NCBI GenBank assembly: GCA_964517495.1
Contig: CAZFER010000017.1
Span: forward strand, 26,728 to 90,727
Reading direction: 5' to 3'
Source of the DNA: CAZFER01 sp964517495
GTDB lineage: Bacteria > Hinthialibacterota > Hinthialibacteria > Hinthialibacterales > Hinthialibacteraceae
Length of the DNA stretch: 64,000 bases
Part shown: positions 34,834-43,754 of the stretch, in pieces
How positions within the stretch are numbered: position 1 is the first letter of the stretch
How the letters are laid out: the number at the start of each line of letters is the position of its first letter
Position numbers and translations under genes: made by a program
Notes under the pieces: model-generated
Seen by the model: the letters and a program-made list of their open reading frames with translations, nothing else
Databases searched by the model: none
Told to the model about the DNA's origin: nothing

Positions 34834-35940
34834 TTATTTTATTTCAATTAAGGCCAAGGTTCGGTCATCGTCAGGTTCATCGGAATCAATTTTATTGATG
34901 AGCCGGAATATCTCGTCCAAGAAGTCAACTGCACGAAATCGAATGCTTTTCTGAACCATTTCCTTGAAATTCTCTTTGCCGAGAATTTTATCCCCTTCCA
35001 CATTTGTTTCAGTAAAACCATCGGTGTAAATAATAATGCGGTCTCCCTGTTGAAGAGGAATTCTGGTTTCCAAGGCATCGCTGGCAAATTGGGTGGGAAA
35101 TCCAATGGGGGGAATGTGTGAGTCAATGGATTCCAAGGTTTGTGCTTCCTGATGCCAAACAAAAACATCTGGATGTCCGGCATTGCATAAAGTCAAGGAT
35201 TTTGTGATCAGATCGACATCGACGATGACCAAAGTTAAAAACATACCCGTATCACCGATGGTTTTAAGCACAAAGCGATTGAGATGTTCTGCCACGTTTA
35301 GGGGCGGGCGTTCTTCACGAAGCCGTCTTAATAGTTCATTTTGGACCATATTCGCCACCAATGCGGCTGAAACGCCATGTCCTGTTACATCAAATAAGGC
35401 GACAGCGATATGGTCCTCATCGAAGACTTGTACGGTAAGATGATCGCCGCCAATTTCGATCATGGGTTCAAAGCGATAATTTAGGATCATTTGGGAATTA
35501 TCGATAGGTTTAGGAAGAAGCGCTTTTTGAATTTTCCCTGCGAGTTGCAAATCCGCTTCCATTTGCCGTTGTTGTTCCAGGACTTTTTGCTCGAGTTTGG
35601 CGGCTTTGATGACACGATGAATCACATTCAGCATCAAATCGTAATCGATTGGTTTCGTTATAAAATCAGCGGCCCCGGATTTCATTGCTTTGACAGCGTA
35701 ATCAATGGTTCCAAAGGCCGTCATGATGACCATGGGAATATTCATTTCCCGATTGGATAGTTCGGCCAATAGTTCGAGACCCCCCATTTGGGGCATCATC
35801 AGGTCGGAAATAATGACTTGGGGTGTCTTCTCTTCTAATCTTTTCAAGGCTTCAACACCATTTTCCGCTTCTATGATTTCATAGCCTTCCAATTCGATAA
35901 AATCGCATAGATTGAGTCGAATATCCTCTTCATCATCCAC
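34834..35940 (-). CDS. response regulator with PP2C (RsbU/SpoIIE-type) phosphatase output
   Basis: A 368-residue protein as read from GTG 35940. The receiver domain occupies about 1-115 (VIISDLMMPQMGG with phospho-acceptor Asp, then VIMTAFGT, then FITKPID). A coiled linker (AKLEQKVLEQQRQMEADLQLAGKIQKALLP) leads to a PP2C domain (IGGDHLTVQVF, LFDVTGHGVSAALVANM, NAGHPDVFVW, IIYTDGFTET, DDDRTLALIEI). Such proteins dephosphorylate a STAS anti-anti-sigma factor when their receiver is phosphorylated. Its start is odd: the first receiver strand (KKDLLLI) continues upstream in frame for eight codons to a TGA with no ATG, GTG or TTG, so either a non-standard start is used or the 5' end is damaged. A STAS partner exists at 53.3 kb. 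Confidence 0.82.
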   Translation of the reverse strand: MDDEEDIRLNLCDFIELEGYEIIEAENGVEALKRLEEKTPQVIISDLMMPQMGGLELLAELSNREMNIPMVIMTAFGTIDYAVKAMKSGAADFITKPIDYDLMLNVIHRVIKAAKLEQKVLEQQRQMEADLQLAGKIQKALLPKPIDNSQMILNYRFEPMIEIGGDHLTVQVFDEDHIAVALFDVTGHGVSAALVANMVQNELLRRLREERPPLNVAEHLNRFVLKTIGDTGMFLTLVIVDVDLITKSLTLCNAGHPDVFVWHQEAQTLESIDSHIPPIGFPTQFASDALETRIPLQQGDRIIIYTDGFTETNVEGDKILGKENFKEMVQKSIRFRAVDFLDEIFRLINKIDSDEPDDDRTLALIEIK

Positions 35941-36206
35941 AATTAATAGTAGATCCTTTTTATATCAAAATTAGTACTTATCAATTTGAAAATCAATCAT
36001 TTACACACTCTTAATCGCTATGGAATAACGTAAAATAATATTATGGTTGGAAACTCTATATATGTATATTGTATTGAATGTTCTGCAAAATGATTGATCA
36101 AATTAGGGTGTTTTTTTATATTGTGAAGCAGGTATTGCAGTTTGCCCAACATATCTTGTTGTTGGTAGGATGCCTGCAAACTAAAACTATATTCTTTTTG
36201 CCAACC

Positions 36207-37181
36207 TTACCCCGCTTTTCTTCCCACAAACACGAAGCTTTTGAGATGGCGAATCACTTCTTTGTTTCCATTTTCATCGCTAGGGGGGACGCCGGTTTCC
36301 CAGCGCAGGGCTTGAAGGCCGGCTTTTTCGTACCAGCGGCGCAGGTCTTGTTCTTCGAAACCGAGCCAGAGGTCGGCGAGGTCTTCGCGCATCCATTCCT
36401 CTTTGTGGCTTTGCAGGTCGATGGTGGTGACGGTGCCGCCGGGTTTGACGATACGGGCCATTTCACGGATGGCGATAGCGGGATCGGGGGCGTGATGGAG
36501 TACCAACCCGGCAAAGACGGCATCCACCTCATTATCTGCAATAGGCAGGTCGTCAATTTCGCCTTCACGCAGATCGATATTCTGCAATCCCGCATCCCGG
36601 CTTTTTTGTTTGGCGAGATTGAGCATCTCTTCGGAATGATCCACACCGATGACTCTATGCACCAACTTGGCCAGGGGAATCAACAAATGTCCAGTACCGG
36701 TACCAATATCGGCACAGACCATACTGGAGGGAATCAAAGCGGTAAAAGCCTGATAGGTAACCAAATCACCGCAAAGTTGGTGGCGGATTTCATCCCAGCG
36801 TTCGGCATGTTTGCCATGGAAACGATGGCTGCGCAGGCGCTTTTTTTGCAGAACATCCTGGAGTTTTTTCCGGTCCTGCTTGGTTTCATTTTTCTCTTTT
36901 GCCCATTTTTTTACCAATTCCCAGATGGGTTTAACTTCATGGGAAACTCCGTTGCTTTCTGCCTTGCGATAATATGCCCAGGTGCCTTCGCGTCGGACAT
37001 CCAGAAAGCCCGCTTCTTTCAACACGGTCAGATGGCGTGAGATACGGGACTGGGAGGAGTCCAGTATTTCGACGATATCGTTAACGCTCAGCTCGTGTTT
37101 TTCCAATAAATTAAGGATACGAAGCCGGGTTTCGTCTGATAATGCCTTAAAAAGTTTTATAGGTTCGTTCGTTGCCATCAT
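36207..37181 (-). CDS. sahR: ArsR-type regulator fused to a SAM-methyltransferase-like domain (SahR type)
   Basis: A 324-residue protein. Residues about 5-85 are an ArsR winged helix (LFKALSDETRLRILNLLEKHELSVNDIVEILDSSQSRISRHL). Residues about 145-280 are a class I methyltransferase fold (VCADIGTGTGHLLIPLAK, VIGVDHSEEML, AVFAGLVLHHAPDP, IVKPGGTVTTIDL). This architecture is that of SahR, which in Proteobacteria senses S-adenosylhomocysteine and controls SAM-cycle genes. Its divergent neighbours are metK and ahcY, exactly the expected targets, with palindromic sites between. The methyltransferase fold probably serves as the ligand sensor rather than as an enzyme. Assignment rests on domain order plus context. 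Confidence 0.85.
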   Translation of the reverse strand: MMATNEPIKLFKALSDETRLRILNLLEKHELSVNDIVEILDSSQSRISRHLTVLKEAGFLDVRREGTWAYYRKAESNGVSHEVKPIWELVKKWAKEKNETKQDRKKLQDVLQKKRLRSHRFHGKHAERWDEIRHQLCGDLVTYQAFTALIPSSMVCADIGTGTGHLLIPLAKLVHRVIGVDHSEEMLNLAKQKSRDAGLQNIDLREGEIDDLPIADNEVDAVFAGLVLHHAPDPAIAIREMARIVKPGGTVTTIDLQSHKEEWMREDLADLWLGFEEQDLRRWYEKAGLQALRWETGVPPSDENGNKEVIRHLKSFVFVGRKAG

Positions 37182-37202
37182 TTAAAACTTGCATATAACC
37201 GG

Positions 37203-37220
37203 ATATATTGATATAATATA
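37203..37220. promoter_or_regulatory. A+T-rich imperfect palindrome, candidate SahR site
   Basis: ATATATTGATATAATATA contains ATAT-ATTG-ATAT, a dyad of the ArsR-family type. It lies 20 bases from the sahR start and about 110 bases from metK. Confidence 0.45.
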
Positions 37221-37221
37221 A

Positions 37222-37250
37222 CCAATAATTTGAATAAGGTCAATTATTGG
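37222..37250. promoter_or_regulatory. nine-base inverted repeat between sahR and metK
   Basis: CCAATAATT (37222-37230) and AATTATTGG (37242-37250) are perfect inverted repeats with an 11-base spacer, roughly one helical turn plus. It is adjacent to the ATAT palindrome. Candidate second operator or a small hairpin in a leader. Confidence 0.45.
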
Positions 37251-37328
37251 CGCTAAAAACTCCCATTTTTTTATGGATGGTGGGGAGCCGGCGTCTCACA
37301 ACTACATTAGAAGAGGTAAACAAATATT

Positions 37329-38474
37329 ATGGCGCAACAAAAAATTGTCACGTCTGAGTCAGTCACCGAAGGACACCCGGATAAAATCGCAGACCAAATT
37401 TCAGATGGCATTCTGGATGCCATTTATGAGCAAGACCCCAAAGGCCGGGTGGCTTGCGAAACGCTGATCACTACCGGTTTGATTGTGATCGCCGGTGAAA
37501 TCACAACTACCGCACAGGTCAATTATACTGATGTAGCCCGCAAAGTAGTCGATGAAATCGGCTATAACAATGCGGACTATGGATTTGACTGTGAAACATG
37601 TGGTGTGTTGGTTTCACTTGATAAGCAATCACCTGATATCGCCATGGGGGTTGATGAAACCGACGACCATGAACAAGGCGCAGGCGACCAGGGAATGATG
37701 TATGGCTATGCAGCCAACGAAACTTCCCAATTGATGCCAATGCCTATTATGCTGGCCCATCAGCTTACCATGAAACTGTCGGAAGTGCGCAAGAATGGAA
37801 CACTGCCCTGGGTTCGCCCGGATGGGAAATCCCAGGCGAGTGTGGTTTATGATGAAAAAGGGAATGTGAAAAATGTGAGCGCTGTGGTCATTTCCACCCA
37901 ACATGCGCCTGAATTGACACAGGAAGAAATACACAAAGCGATAGTTGAACATGTTATTACCCCGGTTATTCCGGAAAAATTATTAACCAATGAAACCAAG
38001 ATCCATGTTAATCCCACAGGAAAGTTCGTTGTGGGTGGCCCGATGGGTGATTGCGGCCTGACGGGTCGTAAGATCATCGTTGACACCTACGGCGGGGTTG
38101 GCCGACATGGTGGCGGTGCATTTTCGGGCAAGGATCCATCCAAAGTGGACCGTAGTGCCGCCTATGCCGCGCGTCACGTTGCCAAGAATGTCGTCGCCGC
38201 CGGGCTTGCTGACCGCTGCGAAGTGGCGCTTGCCTACGCGATCGGTGTGGCGGAACCGGTATCCGTCAATATCGATACATTTGGAACCGGCAAGATCGAT
38301 GAAGAAAAGATCGCAGCCAAAATTCGTGAACATTTTGATCTGCGCCCCGCTGCCATTATTACCCGTCTCAATCTTCGTCAACCCATCTATCGGAAATCAG
38401 CGGCTTATGGGCACTTTGGACGCGATGAATTTCCGTGGGAAAAACTGGATATCGTCGATAAATTAAAATCGTAA
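37329..38474 (+). CDS. metK: S-adenosylmethionine synthetase
   Basis: A 381-residue protein matching MetK over its length: SVTEGHPDKIADQISDGILDAI with the ATP-binding His, the loop DDHEQGAGDQGMMYGYA, PWVRPDGKSQ, and the P-loop-like GVGRHGGGAFSGKDPSKVDRSAAYAARHVAKNVVAAGLA. It forms SAM from methionine and ATP. It is first in an operon with ahcY 36 bases downstream, divergent from the SahR-type regulator. GAGG lies 13 bases before ATG 37329. Confidence 0.98.
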   Translation: MAQQKIVTSESVTEGHPDKIADQISDGILDAIYEQDPKGRVACETLITTGLIVIAGEITTTAQVNYTDVARKVVDEIGYNNADYGFDCETCGVLVSLDKQSPDIAMGVDETDDHEQGAGDQGMMYGYAANETSQLMPMPIMLAHQLTMKLSEVRKNGTLPWVRPDGKSQASVVYDEKGNVKNVSAVVISTQHAPELTQEEIHKAIVEHVITPVIPEKLLTNETKIHVNPTGKFVVGGPMGDCGLTGRKIIVDTYGGVGRHGGGAFSGKDPSKVDRSAAYAARHVAKNVVAAGLADRCEVALAYAIGVAEPVSVNIDTFGTGKIDEEKIAAKIREHFDLRPAAIITRLNLRQPIYRKSAAYGHFGRDEFPWEKLDIVDKLKS

Positions 38475-38510
38475 ACGAGAAAACATAATGATATTTAAAG
38501 AGGTGAATGT

Positions 38511-39983
38511 ATGAGTACAGTTTTAGAGAAACCAGAAGTAACCAAAAAGACCGGTGCTGCACCGGAAATCAAATTGCCTGACTTTAGCGGTCTGCCGCAT
38601 AAAGTGGCTGACCTGGCTCAGGCTGAATATGGCCGGAAAGAGATTACCATCGCCGAAGAAGAAATGCCGGGCTTGATGGTCACCCGGGAAAAGTATGGCA
38701 AGGAAAAACCCTTGTCCGGCACCCGGATTACCGGCTCACTCCACATGACCATCCAAACCGCGGTATTGATTGAAACCCTGAAGGATTTGGGTGCGGATGT
38801 TCGATGGGCATCCTGCAACATCTTTTCCACACAGGATCACGCCGCCGCGGCGATTGCTGAAACAGGAACGCCCGTGTTTGCCTGGAAGGGTGAATCACTG
38901 GAAGATTATTGGGAATGCACATTGCAGGCGATTTCTTTCCCAGAAGGCGGACCTGATTTAATCGTGGATGATGGCGGTGACGCCACTCTATTGGTTCATC
39001 GTGGCTATCAGGCGGAAAATGATCCTTCCATCCTTGATGAGCCAACCGACGTGCATGAATTGCAGGTCATCAATGCGTTGTTGAAACGTGAATTGGAAAA
39101 AGACCCGCAAAAATGGCACAAAATGGCCAAAGATATCAAGGGCGTTTCAGAAGAAACCACCACAGGCGTGCATCGCCTTTATGAAATGAAGAATGAGGGG
39201 ACCTTACTTTTCCCTGCCATTAACGTTAATGACTCTGTCACCAAGTCGAAATTCGACAACCTTTATGGCTGCCGTGAATCATTGGCCGATGGCATTAAGC
39301 GTGCCACTGACGTGATGGTCGCCGGCAAAGTTGTTTGTGTTTGCGGATATGGTGATGTGGGCAAAGGCAGTGCTGAATCGATGCGCGGTTTTGGCGCTCG
39401 CGTGCTGGTGACTGAAATTGATCCCATTTGTGCCCTGCAGGCATGTATGGCGGGTTTTGAAGTAACCACCCTTGAAGATGCCCTCAGTGAAGCCGATATT
39501 TTTGTGACCACGACCGGTAACCGTGACGTGATCCGCATCGAACATATGGCCAAGATGAAAGATCAGGCTATTGTGTGTAACATCGGCCACTTTGACAATG
39601 AAATTCAAGTTGATGGCCTCAATAAATATCCAGGCATCAAAAAGATCAATATCAAGCCGCAAGTTGATCAATATGTGTTCCCGGAAGGCCACTCTATCTT
39701 CTTGCTGGCCGAGGGACGCCTGGTTAATTTGGGTTGTGCCACTGGCCACCCATCATTCGTAATGTCCAACTCATTCACCAATCAGGTATTGGCTCAGATT
39801 GACCTTTGGATCGAGCCTAAAGAAATCGATGTCTATCGCTTGTCGAAACAGTTGGACGAAGAAGTGGCGCGGCTTCACCTGGGTAAGTTAGGTGCAAAGT
39901 TGACAAAACTGACCGACGACCAAGCCAAATATATTGGTGTTCCAGTTGAAGGCCCCTACAAACCCGAGCATTACCGTTACTAA
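38511..39983 (+). CDS. ahcY: adenosylhomocysteinase (S-adenosylhomocysteine hydrolase)
   Basis: A 490-residue protein. Key parts: ITGSLHMTIQTAVLIETL, SCNIFSTQDHAAAAI, the NAD-binding VCGYGDVGKGSAESMRGFGARV, ITTTGN-equivalent FVTTTGNRDVI, and the C-terminal KPEHYRY that closes the neighbouring subunit's NAD site. It cleaves SAH to adenosine and homocysteine, completing the SAM cycle with metK. It carries a 20-residue N-terminal extension before the core. AGAGGTGA precedes ATG 38511. It is followed by a strong terminator. Confidence 0.98.
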   Translation: MSTVLEKPEVTKKTGAAPEIKLPDFSGLPHKVADLAQAEYGRKEITIAEEEMPGLMVTREKYGKEKPLSGTRITGSLHMTIQTAVLIETLKDLGADVRWASCNIFSTQDHAAAAIAETGTPVFAWKGESLEDYWECTLQAISFPEGGPDLIVDDGGDATLLVHRGYQAENDPSILDEPTDVHELQVINALLKRELEKDPQKWHKMAKDIKGVSEETTTGVHRLYEMKNEGTLLFPAINVNDSVTKSKFDNLYGCRESLADGIKRATDVMVAGKVVCVCGYGDVGKGSAESMRGFGARVLVTEIDPICALQACMAGFEVTTLEDALSEADIFVTTTGNRDVIRIEHMAKMKDQAIVCNIGHFDNEIQVDGLNKYPGIKKINIKPQVDQYVFPEGHSIFLLAEGRLVNLGCATGHPSFVMSNSFTNQVLAQIDLWIEPKEIDVYRLSKQLDEEVARLHLGKLGAKLTKLTDDQAKYIGVPVEGPYKPEHYRY

Positions 39984-40014
39984 ACGACAATTCCATATCG
40001 CTACTTTTTCCATG

Positions 40015-40040
40015 AATCTCCCCGCTTCGGCGGGGAGATT
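40015..40040. terminator. terminator after ahcY with UUCG tetraloop
   Basis: Eleven-base-pair stem AATCTCCCCGC (40015-40025) with GCGGGGAGATT (40030-40040), loop TTCG. It lies between convergent ahcY and the pilin operon and can serve both, though no long T-run follows on either strand. Confidence 0.85.
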
Positions 40041-40045
40041 CGCAT

Positions 40046-40657
40046 TTACGGATAGCGAACAATGGCTTCAATCATGCATTGGGAGATACCAACGGCTGCA
40101 TGGGCTTGATATTGAATGGTTTCCCCATAGGGAACTTCAGATAATGCATCATGAGATATGAATTCGGAACTTACTTTGATTTGCCCACCAAACAGATTAC
40201 GTTCGCTGATAGAATCCATTTTTCCATCACCATCCAAATCGTGAACCAGATAGATTGTTGTTCCGCTCGGCACATCATGTTGTATATTTCTGAGTAAATT
40301 TATGGTTCGGTTTCCATCTTGATATTCAAACTCATAGATATGTTGTAGGGGATGTTCAGCAAAATAGACTTTAGCCTGTCGAGGAAAACGGCTTTCCACA
40401 TTCAGAATCAAGGCACTCGTTCCACGCCCTATGTTTCTACGGATTGCAATACGAGGCTGTCGTTCAAGGAGAGCCAGTTGTAATGCGCTTTTGGCCATAT
40501 AGCGAGATTGAAGATAAGATAGGTGGTCTGCTTGAGATTGAACAGCATGGCGAACGGTGGAAACAAACACCAAGCCGATCATGGCGAGAATCAATACGAT
40601 TGGAATAACCACAAGCAATGCAAAAGCCTGTTCCCGTTTTTTTGTATTCTTTTTCAT
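40046..40657 (-). CDS. minor pilin-like protein, GspK/PilX/MshP type
   Basis: A 203-residue protein with a basic leader and a prepilin-like hydrophobic helix, REQA-FALLVVIPIVLILAMIGLVFVS. The conserved Glu at mature position 5 is absent, which is characteristic of GspK/PilX-class tip pilins that cap the minor-pilin complex. The globular part includes a calcium-like DLDGDGKMDS loop. It is the last gene of the minus-strand pilin operon, nine bases after the GspJ-like gene. Position and class suggest the tip subunit. Confidence 0.75.
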   Translation of the reverse strand: MKKNTKKREQAFALLVVIPIVLILAMIGLVFVSTVRHAVQSQADHLSYLQSRYMAKSALQLALLERQPRIAIRRNIGRGTSALILNVESRFPRQAKVYFAEHPLQHIYEFEYQDGNRTINLLRNIQHDVPSGTTIYLVHDLDGDGKMDSISERNLFGGQIKVSSEFISHDALSEVPYGETIQYQAHAAVGISQCMIEAIVRYP

Positions 40658-40665
40658 GGCATTCC

Positions 40666-41394
40666 TTAGTTCAATAATGCAGATTTTGTTGCTCGCAAAC
40701 GCTTGTTTTGAACCGGGTTCTCAATCTCCAATGTAATCGACAATTGATTCGAGCCTATTTGACGAATGAAAAAATGAGTGACCTGGCGGCACATGATATG
40801 GGAACCACTGGCATGTGAATTTTCACCATAGGAATTTATTTCCTGAAACAAGGTGCCGTCATTTAAATAATAGCGAATGGTTTTATCAGTAATCCAATAA
40901 TGGTGGGCTAAGCCATCATGCAGTCCCTGTGCTTGTAAGTTGCTTTGATTTTGATCAATGCGGCTAATTTCAAAATCCTGAAAAGACAGATTGCGTGGAT
41001 TAAAGATATGAAGGCGCATGTTGTCTTTTAAGTGTTCGAATGAAGCATTGTCATTATCAAATAATATGTTTTCCTCTATCCGGTCTGCAATACCAGCCGT
41101 GATGGTTTGATGAAATAGCACATCGGACTGGTTCGCCTTAATGACAATAGAAGCAGGCAATGCAGATGAGAACTCATGTGTCATCTGCTTTAGAATAGTA
41201 TCCAACCGGCGTTGTTCCTGGGTTTGAGCCTGGCCTAGTTGGTAAGAATCTGCAATGAGGGTAATCATCATGGCAGCGAATGAGCAGACGATTCCCACAA
41301 TGACGATAACCACCAAAATTTCAACCAGGGTAAAGGCTTTGGTTAAATATTGGTGCGTAATGTGTTGAGTTCGATGGATTGATCGTTTGACCAT
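40666..41394 (-). CDS. minor pilin, GspJ/MshO-like
   Basis: A 242-residue protein with a long 19-residue leader ending TKA, then FTLVEILVVIVIVGIVC. The residue before the cleavage point is Ala instead of Gly, while Glu5 is present. The globular domain is typical in length for GspJ-type minor pilins. Its ATG lies 52 bases inside the preceding pilin gene; no later start keeps the leader, so the overlap appears real. Part of the same operon as the other minor pilins. Confidence 0.78.
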   Translation of the reverse strand: MVKRSIHRTQHITHQYLTKAFTLVEILVVIVIVGIVCSFAAMMITLIADSYQLGQAQTQEQRRLDTILKQMTHEFSSALPASIVIKANQSDVLFHQTITAGIADRIEENILFDNDNASFEHLKDNMRLHIFNPRNLSFQDFEISRIDQNQSNLQAQGLHDGLAHHYWITDKTIRYYLNDGTLFQEINSYGENSHASGSHIMCRQVTHFFIRQIGSNQLSITLEIENPVQNKRLRATKSALLN

Positions 41395-41858
41395 TGCACA
41401 ATCACGCGTATTTGTTTGATATGGGTGGGCCGCTGTTGAATACGGCCATTAATATCGACATAGAAAACCTGAATACTCACACTAAATGATGAAAATTTTT
41501 TTCCCATTGAAACACCGTTACGAAACACATGGGTTCGAGATGCCTGAAAACCATGATAGTCATCGATGTCATCATATAATTGACGCCGTTCTTCATCAGG
41601 ACCGATGGATGATTGCTTTAAAGGGACAAATCCAAATTTGGAATTTCGGCGATAGGATAATTCATCCCAGCGTTTTAGCGACAAGACTTCATTCATATAA
41701 AGTTCCGCTAAGTTGGAGGCGTCTCGTAGTTGATTGGCATAATGAAGGGAATCATGGCCTTCAATGAGGATGAATACAAATATGCTGGTGATCACGGAAA
41801 AGATGGTGATCGATATGATGACTTCGATTAAAGTGTAACCCCGGCAATTTGGTTTCAA
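41343..41858 (-). CDS. minor pilin, GspI/MshD-like
   Basis: A 171-residue protein beginning MKPNCRG-YTLIEVIISITIFSVITSIFVF, a class III leader with Gly before cleavage, Tyr at mature position 1 and Glu5. The start codon is TTG at 41858, overlapping the TGA of the upstream gene (TTGA), which signals tight translational coupling. The globular part is short and beta-rich. Confidence 0.8.
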   Translation of the reverse strand: MKPNCRGYTLIEVIISITIFSVITSIFVFILIEGHDSLHYANQLRDASNLAELYMNEVLSLKRWDELSYRRNSKFGFVPLKQSSIGPDEERRQLYDDIDDYHGFQASRTHVFRNGVSMGKKFSSFSVSIQVFYVDINGRIQQRPTHIKQIRVIVQWSNDQSIELNTLRTNI

Positions 41859-42331
41859 TGGTAAATGTATCCTGTCATGGGTTCGATAATGACATGGGCG
41901 ATATTGGGTCCACTTTGTAACTTTATGACGATAGCGTTTTGATAGGGCTTTCCCTGGCGGTCAACCGGCCGCCCGCGTCCATTGAAAAAGATTGAGAGAT
42001 TACCGCTAATCACACTCAGGGAGTCTATATTTAATGTTTGGTTCAACGGTTCACCATAAAAAGGATCCTTTCTACGGTTAGAAACATAAATAGTTTCACT
42101 CTCGTAACTTTTTGTAGCCGGATTAAATACCAATCCCACCTGATACATGCTGTGAATCGCTTTTTCTTTGACCAATGCAAGATGGTTTTCAAGTTGTATG
42201 GCAGCTTGTTTGGCATCCATTTTAAAGGTATTTAGTCGTACCCCCGTGATGCCGATGATAATTCCCAGCAGCACCATTACGACAACTAATTCAATTAAAG
42301 TAAATCCTTTATGGGATGATTTCTTTTTCAT
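41855..42331 (-). CDS. minor pilin, GspH/MshC-like
   Basis: A 158-residue protein from ATG 42331; an upstream in-frame start at 42361 would only lengthen the leader. The leader MKKKSSHKG is followed by FTLIELVVVMVLLGIIIGITGVRL, canonical with Glu5. The first 23 bases overlap the end of the MshQ-like gene. The globular part resembles GspH (beta-rich, ending GPNIAHVIIEPMTGYIYH). Confidence 0.82.
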   Translation of the reverse strand: MKKKSSHKGFTLIELVVVMVLLGIIIGITGVRLNTFKMDAKQAAIQLENHLALVKEKAIHSMYQVGLVFNPATKSYESETIYVSNRRKDPFYGEPLNQTLNIDSLSVISGNLSIFFNGRGRPVDRQGKPYQNAIVIKLQSGPNIAHVIIEPMTGYIYH

Positions 42332-43730
42332 ATAAAATTCTGGAATTGACCAATGATTCAAAAATTGTGGAATTGTTTGATTTTGAAATCACGATACCTT
42401 TCCCTGGCACAACATTCAAAAATTGGAGTTGAGACAATGGAGATAATGAAACGGTATACGATAAGGTTTCATTCATATCGAGGTTATCGAAATCGAAAGA
42501 TAATTGCATCCCTCGAATTTTTCCACCCCAAAAACGGGCTGTATTACCTTGTGCATCAATTGAGACCTCGTCATCTCCTGAATTTACCCTTATATCTTCC
42601 TGTGTTATTTCTAATACATCTTCATCGTTATTCAGTTGCCATTTCCCATCATTAAAAAATTCAGCGTTTATAGCAAGATGTTGGGGATGGCCTATTTGGT
42701 GATAACAATCGAAAAAACGAATCCGGCCCATTCGAAATTCCACTGGATCGGCATGGGTAATTCCTTGATGACTCCATTGATCATGAACCCGGTATTGGAG
42801 CGTTAAAGATTGGGGATTCATGGGTTTACTGAATTGGATCGTCATGGGATGGACGGTCTCATTCGCCCTTCCATCACTAAAATTCAGATCGGGTGTTGGA
42901 TGATTTAAAGTAATGTTGTTATTGTTTTCAACCAGGTTTATAGATAATGTGGGAGAGGATGTTTCAGCAAAAAGGCCTTCATAGTTGTGCGAAATTTCCG
43001 CTGGTTGCTTGCCATTCATGGCGGTTATAGCTAAAGTTGCGCTAAATACCTGCCCTGCATAGGTATATGAAGCAAAACGGGATTTTATCATTGCTGGTTG
43101 TCCGACTGTGATTATGAAATGATGAGGATAGAACGCAATGGCTTTACTTTCCTCTTTTAGGACATGGGTTCGATTATCGCCATCCAATTTAACTCTCGCC
43201 ATGCCACTTAATTTAATAATGCCGCATTCTTCGTAATTTAATTGATCAATCAAGGCTGTTCCGTTTTGAATGGAATAATCCCAATGGGTATTGTAGGGAC
43301 GTTTATTTCCTTTGGGATTTGAAGGGTAAATATAATTGTTGTTGTTCCAGGTAAAGCGAAAAAGTCCATCGGCATTTGCCAATTCGCCATCTTCATCAAC
43401 TATTCTAATCAATAAAGAGAAGGGAATTCCGGAGGTAAATATGAGGTTGCCTGGTGTTTGATTATTAGCCCCTATTTGTATAGGTTGCAATATCATATAC
43501 AAAGATGGTTTGTTTTTTCCTTTGTCATTACCTTGACTTTTCCCTCCTTTATCTTTTTCATCATTATCTTTTTTTTCTGGGGGAGCAGGGGCATTTGATT
43601 GCAAAAAAACAACCGAAGCATGAGCATCAGCCGCAGTCATGATATTAAAGGGCAGCCATCCACTGGAGTATGGCTGCCCTGTTAACCATGCTATGAGCAC
43701 AACATATTTGAGTAAGCAGGTTAACCGCAT
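42309..43730 (-). CDS. mshQ: MshQ-like pilus-associated protein (DUF6701-like region)
   Basis: A 473-residue secreted protein with a signal peptide (MRLTCLLKYVVLIAWLTG) and a linker rich in Lys/Asp/Gly at about 50-75. The second half holds a block like MshQ/DUF6701: VEFRMGRIRFFDCYHQIGHPQHLAINAEFF, then DGKWQLNNDEDVLEIT, where the Arg-x-Gly-Arg segment and the W..N.D pair are the usual landmarks. MshQ is encoded with MSHA pilins and is thought to sit at the pilus tip as an adhesin. Proteobacterial MshQ is generally longer, so this is a short form. It lies directly after the major pilin gene. Assignment is from pattern and context. Confidence 0.68.
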   Translation of the reverse strand: MRLTCLLKYVVLIAWLTGQPYSSGWLPFNIMTAADAHASVVFLQSNAPAPPEKKDNDEKDKGGKSQGNDKGKNKPSLYMILQPIQIGANNQTPGNLIFTSGIPFSLLIRIVDEDGELANADGLFRFTWNNNNYIYPSNPKGNKRPYNTHWDYSIQNGTALIDQLNYEECGIIKLSGMARVKLDGDNRTHVLKEESKAIAFYPHHFIITVGQPAMIKSRFASYTYAGQVFSATLAITAMNGKQPAEISHNYEGLFAETSSPTLSINLVENNNNITLNHPTPDLNFSDGRANETVHPMTIQFSKPMNPQSLTLQYRVHDQWSHQGITHADPVEFRMGRIRFFDCYHQIGHPQHLAINAEFFNDGKWQLNNDEDVLEITQEDIRVNSGDDEVSIDAQGNTARFWGGKIRGMQLSFDFDNLDMNETLSYTVSLSPLSQLQFLNVVPGKGIVISKSNNSTIFESLVNSRILYEKEIIP

Positions 43731-43754
43731 GGTTTTCTCACTCAGGCCAAAGGG

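Noticed and set aside
36078..37040. Open frame of 320 codons on the plus strand
   Set aside because: It is entirely antisense to the SahR-type gene, whose ArsR and methyltransferase motifs are clear; no family pattern on this strand.
39279..39749. 156-codon minus-strand frame inside ahcY
   Set aside because: Shadow frame of a highly conserved enzyme gene.
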